This document shows positions 1 to 5,392 of a DNA stretch of 5,392 nucleotides, one piece after another. Location: NCBI GenBank assembly GCA_021793595.1, contig JAJYSL010000173.1:3870-9261 (forward strand). The letters are read 5' to 3'. Made by a program: the position numbers and the translations under genes. The stretch's first letter is position 1; every line of letters begins with the position of its first letter. Source of the DNA: Acidobacteriota bacterium. GTDB lineage: Bacteria > Acidobacteriota > Terriglobia > Terriglobales > Acidobacteriaceae. Under the pieces are notes generated by a model. That model searched no databases. It saw only the letters and a list, made by a program, of their open reading frames with translations, and was not told where the DNA came from.

Positions 1-774
1 CAGGGCCAGGGGAATCGAGCGTCCCGGCCGCTTGATCTCGCCGGCGACCATATTCAGGTCGTTCCAGCCATCATAGGCCCAGAGCGCCGCAATCATGGCC
101 ACGGTGAATCCAGCAAGGCCGCCGGTCGCTCCATGGAAGATGGTGGAAAAATTGCCGCGATGACCGAGCGAGCTGCTAAAGCAAAAAAATACGATGGCCG
201 CGATCAGCACGACTTTCAGCAGGGTGAAGACCAGTTGAAATTCTCCCGCGCGCCGCATTCCCAAATAGTTCACGCCGGTGATGAGCCACACAACGCCGAT
301 GGCTACAATCTGCCCCCATTCCAACCGAAACGGATGGAGCAGCAATGGATTCCCCAGCCAGGTGAGCAGGGAAAAAATGCCCAGTACACGAACCAATCCG
401 ATAGCGCTGCTGGCGATAGAGGCGGGTTTGGCTACTGCGAACCATGTCCACATGTACAAAAATGAAGGCAGCTCACCGTAGGCGTCGCGGAGATACACAT
501 ATTCTCCGCCCGCGAACGGTCGCATCGCCGCCAGTTCTGCGTAGGTCATGGCGCCAAACAGAGACAGAATGCCTGCAGCAATCCACGCCAGGTAGACCAG
601 ATTGGAGGAGCCGGCGGCCCGCATCATTTCCCGTGGGACAAGAAAAATGCCGCTGCCGATGATGGTGCCCGCGACGATGGCCGTTGCCTGCCATGGACCC
701 AGCACGCGCGGCAGCATGTGCACAGTATCGCCGTTTTCATCGTGAGAGGGGCTGTTTCCCGCGACGGTGTGCAT
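1..774 (-). CDS. APC-superfamily amino-acid permease (C-terminus beyond window)
   Basis: Inner-membrane secondary transporter, probably for amino acids, of the APC superfamily and closest in style to its LAT/SLC7-like branch. The 258 visible residues cover about the first six membrane helices: roughly 27-47, 59-82, 103-125 (a further hydrophobic stretch at 128-142), 153-172, 180-199 and 217-237. Helix 1 carries the broken-helix substrate signature GTIIGSGIF (37-45). The loop after helix 2 has GGEYVYLRDAYG (89-100). Helix 6 ends in ALWAYDGWND followed by EIKRPGRSIP, the family's conserved helix 6 and following loop. Family members usually have 430-500 residues, so nearly half is missing past the left edge. 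The start is ATG; an in-frame TGA six codons upstream (790-792) rules out a longer protein, and a GAGGT lies 12 bases ahead of the ATG. It lies downstream of the hydrolase on the same strand after a 105-base gap. The family is certain; the exact substrate cannot be told. Confidence 0.93.
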   Translation of the reverse strand, partial: MHTVAGNSPSHDENGDTVHMLPRVLGPWQATAIVAGTIIGSGIFLVPREMMRAAGSSNLVYLAWIAAGILSLFGAMTYAELAAMRPFAGGEYVYLRDAYGELPSFLYMWTWFAVAKPASIASSAIGLVRVLGIFSLLTWLGNPLLLHPFRLEWGQIVAIGVVWLITGVNYLGMRRAGEFQLVFTLLKVVLIAAIVFFCFSSSLGHRGNFSTIFHGATGGLAGFTVAMIAALWAYDGWNDLNMVAGEIKRPGRSIPLAL

Positions 775-786
775 GCTGGTTACTTT

Positions 787-791
787 ACCTC
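787..791 (-). promoter_or_regulatory. Weak ribosome binding site of the permease
   Basis: GAGGT on the minus strand, 12 bases before the permease ATG. The spacing is longer than ideal, so it is probably a modest initiation site. It overlaps the in-frame TGA that limits the gene upstream, which supports the chosen start. Confidence 0.45.
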
Positions 792-867
792 ACATCGAGA
801 CTGCGCCGTTCGTCCAAGTATTCGAAGAAGCAAAGTTTTTCTCATCTGCAGGCGAGAGAATTCTTTC

Positions 868-878
868 CCGAATTTCGG
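868..878. repeat. Short perfect inverted repeat just after the hydrolase stop codon
   Basis: CCGAATTTCGG is a palindrome around one central base and begins directly after the hydrolase stop on the minus strand. The arms are only five bases, the loop would be too small for all to pair, and no run of T follows. It is therefore not a convincing intrinsic terminator. No clear terminator or strong promoter was seen in the rest of the 775-879 gap. Confidence 0.3.
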
Positions 879-879
879 A

Positions 880-2052
880 CTATGGATGCTGTGAGTGTTC
901 CAGGACTTCAGCCAGCAGGTGAATCAATCGCCATTGATCCCATGCGCTGGGCTTGCCGGTGTTGGCAGTGACGTGTCCAATAAGTGGGCTGATCAGCATT
1001 CCCTTCAGGGTTCCGTGCGGCAGGTCTTCCGCCAGCCATTCCGCCTCAGCAAAGGGAATCAGCGTGTCGCCGCGTCCATGCAGCAAGTACACCGGCACGT
1101 GAAGCCCGACAAGGTGGCCGTGCGGAGAAACAGCAGCCATCTCCGCCGCATGCTTCTTGTCCGAGGTAAACAGTGCAACGTCCTCTTGCTTGGGGTCGAG
1201 CAGCCGTTCGTATTCGGCCTTCTGAGCCTCTGTCAGCCTGGCCAGTAATTGCTTTTCAAGCGCCGCATTTTCGTAGAGACGAGCGCGCAGCACAGGGCGA
1301 ATGGCAGCGACATCCGCCTGCGGCACAAAATCTTCAAGGTACTCATACTCCAGCACCCAGGGGCCGTAGTTGTTCGGTTTGGCGCGTTCCACGTTGCCGT
1401 CGGGAACTGGATCGGATTCCGTCGCATAGAAGGCGGCAACGCGAAACAGATCATCATGCGCGCCCACGCTAAAAACAAAAGAAACTTCGTTTGAAAATGG
1501 CAGTCTCGCGGCCGCCATCAGCGCCAGTCCACCGGAAAAACTCAGACCCACCAAGCCAACTGGGCGGCCCGTGGTGTTCTGCATCCATTGCACAGAGTCG
1601 CCAATCGCTTGCACGTCGGAGGGTTGAATCCGGTAGTCGCGGCTATCCGGCAACTCCGGCGTCAACACGCGCAGGCCGCAAGCGGACATGGACCGAGCGA
1701 AAGCCATCAGGCGAGGCTCATCCATTCCCAGATAATGAATACCCGGAATCAAGACCAGGCCCGGCGCGTTCGGTGCAGGTGTCGGCGTGTACAGCCGCGC
1801 TTGCACGATGCCTGCAGTTGAAGGAATGGTGAGTGTTCTGGTGGTCACTGGCATGGCGGCGATCGATTGCAGCAGGTGCGGCACAGGTTTACCGTTCAAC
1901 TGATCGAGAATCGCCATGGCCTGCAGATGCGCGCGTGTCTTCGGCCAGAACAGAACCGGCAGTAGAAGAAGAAAAATCAGGCAAGCTATAAAAATAAAAA
2001 ATAAGCGGCGCAAACGGCTCGAAGAAGGTTTGGAATAGGGCGAAGCGTTCAC
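880..2052 (-). CDS. Membrane-anchored alpha/beta-fold serine hydrolase
   Basis: Predicted hydrolase of the alpha/beta fold, held in the inner membrane by an N-terminal anchor with the catalytic domain probably outside the cytoplasm. A basic RLRR (13-16) precedes a hydrophobic segment at about 17-36 that lacks an obvious cleavage site. The catalytic triad is readable: nucleophile S171 in VGLSFSGG (168-175), acid D329 in LLHGRGDTLIP, and H360 in LIGHV. The nucleophile elbow has serine where GxSxG has its last glycine, which still fits the small-x-Ser-x-small rule. The stretch LVLIPGIHYLGMDEPR (99-114) fits the oxyanion-hole strand. Residues about 200-310 form a long, mostly helical insertion rich in charged residues, likely a lid. 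The start is GTG; no ATG lies between it and the RNase J stop 36 bases upstream, and no good ribosome binding site is visible. The close spacing suggests an operon with RNase J. The substrate is unknown: an ester, lipid or peptide are all possible. Confidence 0.88.
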   Translation of the reverse strand: MNASPYSKPSSSRLRRLFFIFIACLIFLLLLPVLFWPKTRAHLQAMAILDQLNGKPVPHLLQSIAAMPVTTRTLTIPSTAGIVQARLYTPTPAPNAPGLVLIPGIHYLGMDEPRLMAFARSMSACGLRVLTPELPDSRDYRIQPSDVQAIGDSVQWMQNTTGRPVGLVGLSFSGGLALMAAARLPFSNEVSFVFSVGAHDDLFRVAAFYATESDPVPDGNVERAKPNNYGPWVLEYEYLEDFVPQADVAAIRPVLRARLYENAALEKQLLARLTEAQKAEYERLLDPKQEDVALFTSDKKHAAEMAAVSPHGHLVGLHVPVYLLHGRGDTLIPFAEAEWLAEDLPHGTLKGMLISPLIGHVTANTGKPSAWDQWRLIHLLAEVLEHSQHP

Positions 2053-2088
2053 TCTTTCAGTTGTACCAAAGGTGCGCGAGGCGTTGGA

Positions 2089-3750
2089 TCAGATCTCCAG
2101 GATCACCGGCATGATGAGCGGGCGGCGGCTGGTATTTTTCTGGATGTAGCGCTTCAAATCCTGACGGATTTTTTCCTTGATAACGCCATAGTCGGCTTTC
2201 TCTTCCGCGCTGGAGGCTTCGAGCGTGGCTCCCACAACCTGCCGTGCCTGCTCAATCAAAGCTTCCTCTCCGGCAGCAAAGCCGCGGGTCACAATTTCCG
2301 GCATGCTCTCGACGAGCCCCGTGGTCTGGTTAATGGCCAGGATGGGCAGTACGATGCCGCCTTCACTCAAATGACGCCGGTCGCGCATCACAACATCTTC
2401 CACCACACCGGCCGTGGAACCGGCATCGATGCAGACCCGTCCAACTGCAACCTTGCCGTGCTTTCGCGCAGTGTCTTTCGTTAGCTCCAGCACATCGCCG
2501 TTTTCCAGCAGCAGTATTTTCTCCACCACGCCCAATTCCGCCGCCAGCTCCGCGTGCAGCTTCAAATGGCGATAGTCGCCGTGCAGAGGAACCAAGACCT
2601 TGGGATTCAGCAAATGCAACAAAAGCCGCAATTCATCCTGGCTGGCGTGTCCGCTGACATGGATCAATCCATTGGTACCGTCGTCGTAGATGACATGAGC
2701 ATCGCGACGATACAAATGGTCGATCATGCGGAAGATACTTTTCTCATTGCCGGGAATGACGCGCGAACTCAGAATCACGGTGTCGCCCGGTTCGATCTTG
2801 GCCTGCCGGTGATTGTCGACCGCAGCTCGGGTCAGCGCGGACATCGGCTCGCCCTGGGTGCCGCTGATAAAGACGCAAACTTTATCCGGCGCATAATCCT
2901 TGATCTGCCCAGCAGCGATCAGGTGCGAATCCGAGATATCCAGATAATTGAAATCCTGCGCGATCTCAACTGAGTTCTGCATTGACCGGCCGACAATGGC
3001 GATTTTTCGCCCGTGCGTCACGGCTAGATCGGTGGCAATCCGCAGGCGATGGATCGACGACGAAAAGCAGCTGAAGAAGAGCCGCTGTTTGGTGCGCGCA
3101 AACACTTCATCCAGCGCGGGTCGAACTGCGCGCTCGCTGGGGGTGTGACCATGTCGATCGACGTTGGTGGAATCCTGCAGGAAAGCCAACACGCCGCGCT
3201 TTCCATATTCCGCGAAGGTATGCAGATCGAACGGCTGGCCATCCGGCGGAGTCAGGTCGATTTTGAAATCGCCTGAGTGGATCACGATCCCGGCCGGCGT
3301 TTCAATCGCCAATGCCACGCAATCCACCAGGCTATGCGTCACGCGAATCGGCGTGATCTTGAAGATGCCGAGCGAAAAGGGTTCGCCGGGAACCATCTCA
3401 ATCATCTCCGCATCGTCGAGCAACCCGTGCTCTTCCAGCTTGCCCTCAACATAGGCCAGCGTGAACTCAGTTCCATAGACGGGCACGCGCAGTTCCGACA
3501 GAATCCACGGCAATCCCCCGATGTGATCCTCATGTCCATGCGTCAGGACAATACCGCGCACGCGCTCGCGGTTTTCAATCAGGTAGGTAATATCCGGCAC
3601 AACAACGTCGACGCCGAGCAGTTCTTCGTCGGGAAACATCAGGCCGGCATCGATGACAAAAATGTCGTCTTGCCAGCGAATTGCCATGCAATTCTTGCCG
3701 AATTCGCCGAGGCCACCAAGGGGAATAATCTGTAACTTGCCGTCAACCAT
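2089..3750 (-). CDS. rnj: Ribonuclease J
   Basis: Metallo-beta-lactamase/beta-CASP ribonuclease that acts in the cytoplasm as a 5'-to-3' exonuclease and endonuclease in mRNA decay and rRNA maturation. At 553 residues it matches the usual full length of RNase J (about 555). The two-zinc site is complete: HGHEDH (71-76), H139 in RVTHS, D161 in HSGDF, and H390 in PLHGDYRHL. The beta-CASP insert shows QDSTN (192-196), GRSM (254-257), ISGTQGEP (295-302) and VSGHAS (365-370), the last contributing to RNA phosphate binding. The C-terminal domain ends with RRPLIMPVILEI, typical of the family. The N-terminal IIPLGGLGEFGKNC (8-21) is also characteristic. The start is ATG, although no Shine-Dalgarno sequence precedes it. 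It heads the minus-strand group and is divergent from the AhpD-like gene. No residue of the active site is missing, so it should be active. Confidence 0.98.
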   Translation of the reverse strand: MVDGKLQIIPLGGLGEFGKNCMAIRWQDDIFVIDAGLMFPDEELLGVDVVVPDITYLIENRERVRGIVLTHGHEDHIGGLPWILSELRVPVYGTEFTLAYVEGKLEEHGLLDDAEMIEMVPGEPFSLGIFKITPIRVTHSLVDCVALAIETPAGIVIHSGDFKIDLTPPDGQPFDLHTFAEYGKRGVLAFLQDSTNVDRHGHTPSERAVRPALDEVFARTKQRLFFSCFSSSIHRLRIATDLAVTHGRKIAIVGRSMQNSVEIAQDFNYLDISDSHLIAAGQIKDYAPDKVCVFISGTQGEPMSALTRAAVDNHRQAKIEPGDTVILSSRVIPGNEKSIFRMIDHLYRRDAHVIYDDGTNGLIHVSGHASQDELRLLLHLLNPKVLVPLHGDYRHLKLHAELAAELGVVEKILLLENGDVLELTKDTARKHGKVAVGRVCIDAGSTAGVVEDVVMRDRRHLSEGGIVLPILAINQTTGLVESMPEIVTRGFAAGEEALIEQARQVVGATLEASSAEEKADYGVIKEKIRQDLKRYIQKNTSRRPLIMPVILEI

Positions 3751-3824
3751 AGGAAAGTCGATGCTAGCACGTTCTTGCGTATGATTTCACTGTGCGGTTC
3801 GTTCCCCGCATCGCACGATGAAAA

Positions 3825-3855
3825 TTGCGTCCGGAAAAGAAATGCGGAATTATAC
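3825..3855 (+). promoter_or_regulatory. Possible weak promoter of the AhpD-like gene
   Basis: TTGCGT (3825-3830) and an AT-rich AATTATAC (3848-3855) lie 17-19 bases apart in the 129-base gap between the divergent RNase J and AhpD-like genes. The match to sigma-70 boxes is modest, and transcription would begin almost at the Shine-Dalgarno sequence, leaving a very short leader. It is offered only as the best candidate seen there. Confidence 0.25.
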
Positions 3856-3860
3856 GTTTC

Positions 3861-3870
3861 AGGAGGAAGA
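3861..3870 (+). promoter_or_regulatory. Shine-Dalgarno sequence that fixes the AhpD-like start
   Basis: AGGAGGAAGA is a strong purine-rich ribosome binding site ending 9 bases before the ATG at 3880; the AGGAGG core ends 13 bases before it. It favours this ATG over the in-frame TTG at 3775 and ATG at 3781, neither of which has such a site. Confidence 0.75.
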
Positions 3871-3879
3871 AATTCTGCC

Positions 3880-4377
3880 ATGGAAGCCCGTCTGGACTAC
3901 ACCAAGGCCTCGCCGGAAGCCTATAAAGCAATGTTGCATATGGAAGGCGTCGTGCGTCGCAGCGGCATCGATCCCAAGCTGCTGGAGCTGATGAAGATTC
4001 GCGCCTCCCAACTGAACGGCTGCGCCTACTGCATCGACATGCACACCAAGGATGCTCGCCTGAAGCAGGAGACTGAACAGCGAATTTATGCGCTGGACGC
4101 TTGGCGCGAGACGCCTTTTTACACCGAGAAAGAACGGGCTGCCCTCGCCTGGACTGAGGCCATCACCAACATCCAGACCGGACACGCACCCGACGCGGTC
4201 TACCAGCAACTGAGCAGAAATTTCAGCGAAGAGGAACGAGTGAATCTGACCCTCGCGATCACGACCATTAATGCGTGGAATCGCATCGCCATCGGCTTTC
4301 GATTAGTTCCCGGCAGCTATCAGCCAAACGAGCCTCGAGTGCAGGCGGACGCGACGAACCTGCATTGCACGGTCTAA
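3880..4377 (+). CDS. AhpD-like carboxymuconolactone decarboxylase family protein
   Basis: Small all-helical protein of the carboxymuconolactone decarboxylase/AhpD superfamily, 165 residues. The core motif is clear: KIRASQLNGCAYCIDMHTKD (39-58), with the redox pair C48 and C51 and the partner H55. In AhpD proteins these residues form a thiol-disulfide centre that serves peroxide reduction; many relatives have no proven substrate. The opening RLDYTKASPEAYKAML (4-19) is the typical start of this subgroup. This supports the ATG at 3880 rather than a 35-codon in-frame extension from the TTG at 3775, whose residues do not resemble the family. A further cysteine lies at 163, close to the C-terminus. 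The gene is the first of the plus-strand group and is divergent from RNase J. No peroxiredoxin (AhpC) gene lies beside it, so a classical AhpC/AhpD pair is not supported here. A cytoplasmic antioxidant or disulfide reductase role is likely by family only. Confidence 0.94.
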   Translation: MEARLDYTKASPEAYKAMLHMEGVVRRSGIDPKLLELMKIRASQLNGCAYCIDMHTKDARLKQETEQRIYALDAWRETPFYTEKERAALAWTEAITNIQTGHAPDAVYQQLSRNFSEEERVNLTLAITTINAWNRIAIGFRLVPGSYQPNEPRVQADATNLHCTV

Positions 4378-4406
4378 ATAAATGCCTCCAAACTGCACAT
4401 TCTGTG

Positions 4407-4415
4407 TGATATAAA
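4407..4415 (+). promoter_or_regulatory. Extended -10 promoter ahead of the putative sensor gene
   Basis: TGATATAAA fits the extended -10 pattern TGnTATAAT with one mismatch. No good -35 box lies 17 bases upstream (TCCAAA), which is common for extended -10 promoters. Transcription would start near 4422 and give a leader of about 40 bases. It lies in the 84-base gap after the AhpD-like gene, so the next gene probably has its own promoter. No terminator is visible in this gap. Confidence 0.5.
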
Positions 4416-4461
4416 AGCGCCCAGCACCGGTTTGTCTTTGGTTGGGGGCCAAAACGCATCC

Positions 4462-5392
4462 ATGTGCGCATCGCGTTTGATTTCCGCCTGCTTTCTTCTC
4501 TCGATTTTTCTTGGATCGGCCGCTCCGGGCACCCACGCCCAGACACAGATCACGCTGGGGAATGCAACCACGCCGCTCACCGGTCCGTGGAAGTTCCGCA
4601 CCGGCGACAACCTGGCATGGGCGCAGCCCGATTTCGACGATTCCAGTTGGGCCGCGATGGACATGACTCCGGCCGCTGGATTGTACGATCCAATACTCGG
4701 CAGTAGCGGGTATCTTCCGGGCTGGACGGCGCGCGGGTATCCGGGGTACTCGGGCTATGCCTGGTACCGTCTGCGTGTCAACATACAAAGCAACATTCAA
4801 GACCCATCGCGCGGCTCGACGGCTCGACTCGCGATCAAAATGCCGGACAACTACGACGATGCCTACCAGGTGTTCGTCAACGGCAACATGATCGGGCAAT
4901 TCGGACAGTTCACTGCCCATGGCGTCACCACGTACAACGCACTGCCGCGCGCCTTTTCTCTGCCTGCGGATGTAGGCGGCGGCCCGGTGACCATCGCGAT
5001 CCGCATGTGGATGGCGCCGTTTACTCCGCTGGTTGATCCCGACGCTGGGGGGCTGCACGGACCACCGGTACTGGGTCAAGCCGCAGCCGTGGATGGATTA
5101 CTGAAACTCGATTGGGATGCCGAAGATCGTGCGACCTACCTGACCTTTTTCGAAGTTGCGGTTCTTCCGCTGGCCCTGCTGGTGGCCTTTGGCCTCTTCT
5201 GGCTGGACCGCCGAGAGCCGGCTTTTCTATGGCTGGGCATCACTTGTGCCTTTCTCCTGTTGGAAAGACTGTTACCGCTGGCGGCGGATTATATTCCCAT
5301 GAACGGTGTCGCCCTGTTTCTTATTTCGGATGCGATCCTGAGACCGGGAATCATTGGCTTGTGGGTGGTCTTTTGGGCCTACTGGTTCCGGC
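4462..5392 (+). CDS. Exported membrane protein, probable sensor with GH2-like jelly-roll domain (C-terminus beyond window)
   Basis: The first 310 residues of a larger protein. Residues 1-26 form a signal peptide, with hydrophobic core FLLSIFLGSA and likely cleavage after THA. Residues about 30-215 form a periplasmic domain like the sugar-binding jelly roll of family 2 glycoside hydrolases: GPWKFRTGD (41-49), PDFDDSSWAAM (56-66), GYAWYRLRV (98-106) and VFVNGNMIGQFG (137-148). Membrane helices follow at about 226-248, 254-272 and 294-309, with more probably beyond the edge. No glycosidase catalytic part is seen, and the move into membrane helices argues for sensing or signalling rather than sugar cleavage. 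From family memory, similar layouts in Acidobacteriota carry a C-terminal SpoIIE/PP2C-type phosphatase or a kinase; that is inference, as the output domain lies outside the window. The start is the ATG at 4462, which gives the clean signal peptide; only a GGGGG run 13 bases upstream could serve as a ribosome binding site. Confidence 0.85.
   Translation, partial: MCASRLISACFLLSIFLGSAAPGTHAQTQITLGNATTPLTGPWKFRTGDNLAWAQPDFDDSSWAAMDMTPAAGLYDPILGSSGYLPGWTARGYPGYSGYAWYRLRVNIQSNIQDPSRGSTARLAIKMPDNYDDAYQVFVNGNMIGQFGQFTAHGVTTYNALPRAFSLPADVGGGPVTIAIRMWMAPFTPLVDPDAGGLHGPPVLGQAAAVDGLLKLDWDAEDRATYLTFFEVAVLPLALLVAFGLFWLDRREPAFLWLGITCAFLLLERLLPLAADYIPMNGVALFLISDAILRPGIIGLWVVFWAYWFR

Noticed and set aside
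133..481. Overlapping short open frames on both strands in the first 500 bases
   Set aside because: The minus-strand frame that stays open from 774 to the window edge encodes an unmistakable APC permease, so the others are shadows.
2554..3735. Plus-strand open frames (for example 2554-2973 and 3277-3735) opposite RNase J
   Set aside because: They lie wholly antisense to a complete RNase J with all its motifs and show no domain of their own.
3775..3879. 35-codon N-terminal extension of the AhpD-like protein from a TTG start
   Set aside because: The extension has no family resemblance, lacks a ribosome binding site and covers the likely promoter region. A strong Shine-Dalgarno sequence precedes the ATG at 3880.
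4339..4370. Inverted repeat (TGCAGG / CCTGCA) near the end of the AhpD-like gene as a terminator
   Set aside because: It lies inside the coding sequence, has a short stem with a 13-base loop, and is not followed by a T tract.
4480..4491. Lipobox-like ISAC in the signal peptide of the putative sensor
   Set aside because: The cysteine is at residue 10, before the hydrophobic core, so a lipoprotein signal is not credible. A standard signal peptidase I site after residue 26 fits better.
4303..5079. Long minus-strand open frame of 258 codons opposite the putative sensor
   Set aside because: It spans the end of the AhpD-like gene and the sensor start, is very arginine-rich and has no recognisable motif. 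The plus-strand frame has a signal peptide, domain motifs and membrane helices, so this is a shadow frame in GC-rich DNA.

Overview
The window is an ordinary-looking stretch of bacterial chromosome with moderately high GC, tightly packed with five protein genes in two divergent groups. There are no RNA genes, insertion sequences, CRISPR arrays or phage genes. Gene content and style suggest Acidobacteriota (Terriglobia-like): RNase J, an AhpD-like protein with a CAYC motif, and a periplasmic jelly-roll domain joined to several membrane helices. That placement is an inference from family resemblance, not a demonstrated assignment.

Minus-strand group, read right to left from about 3750. First is a full-length ribonuclease J (553 residues, all metal-binding motifs present). 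After 36 bases comes a membrane-anchored alpha/beta hydrolase (390 residues, GTG start). After a further 105 bases comes an amino-acid permease of the APC superfamily, whose C-terminal part is cut off by the left window edge. The 36-base gap suggests RNase J and the hydrolase are co-transcribed. The permease may be read from the same transcript or from its own promoter.

Plus-strand group, starting about 130 bases to the right of the RNase J start. First is a 165-residue AhpD/carboxymuconolactone-decarboxylase-like protein with the CxxC...H redox motif and a strong Shine-Dalgarno sequence. After an 84-base gap with a good extended -10 promoter comes the N-terminal 310 residues of an exported membrane protein. 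It has a signal peptide, a periplasmic domain resembling the sugar-binding jelly roll of family 2 glycoside hydrolases, and at least three membrane helices. It runs off the right edge, so its output domain (phosphatase, kinase or other) is unseen.

The genes do not form an obvious single pathway: RNA turnover, a serine hydrolase, amino-acid uptake, thiol redox and membrane sensing. I found no convincing new multi-gene system. The points most worth a second look are the truncated putative sensor at the right end and the unusual join between RNase J and the hydrolase, where the hydrolase frame follows the RNase J stop codon without a further stop or a clear ribosome binding site.
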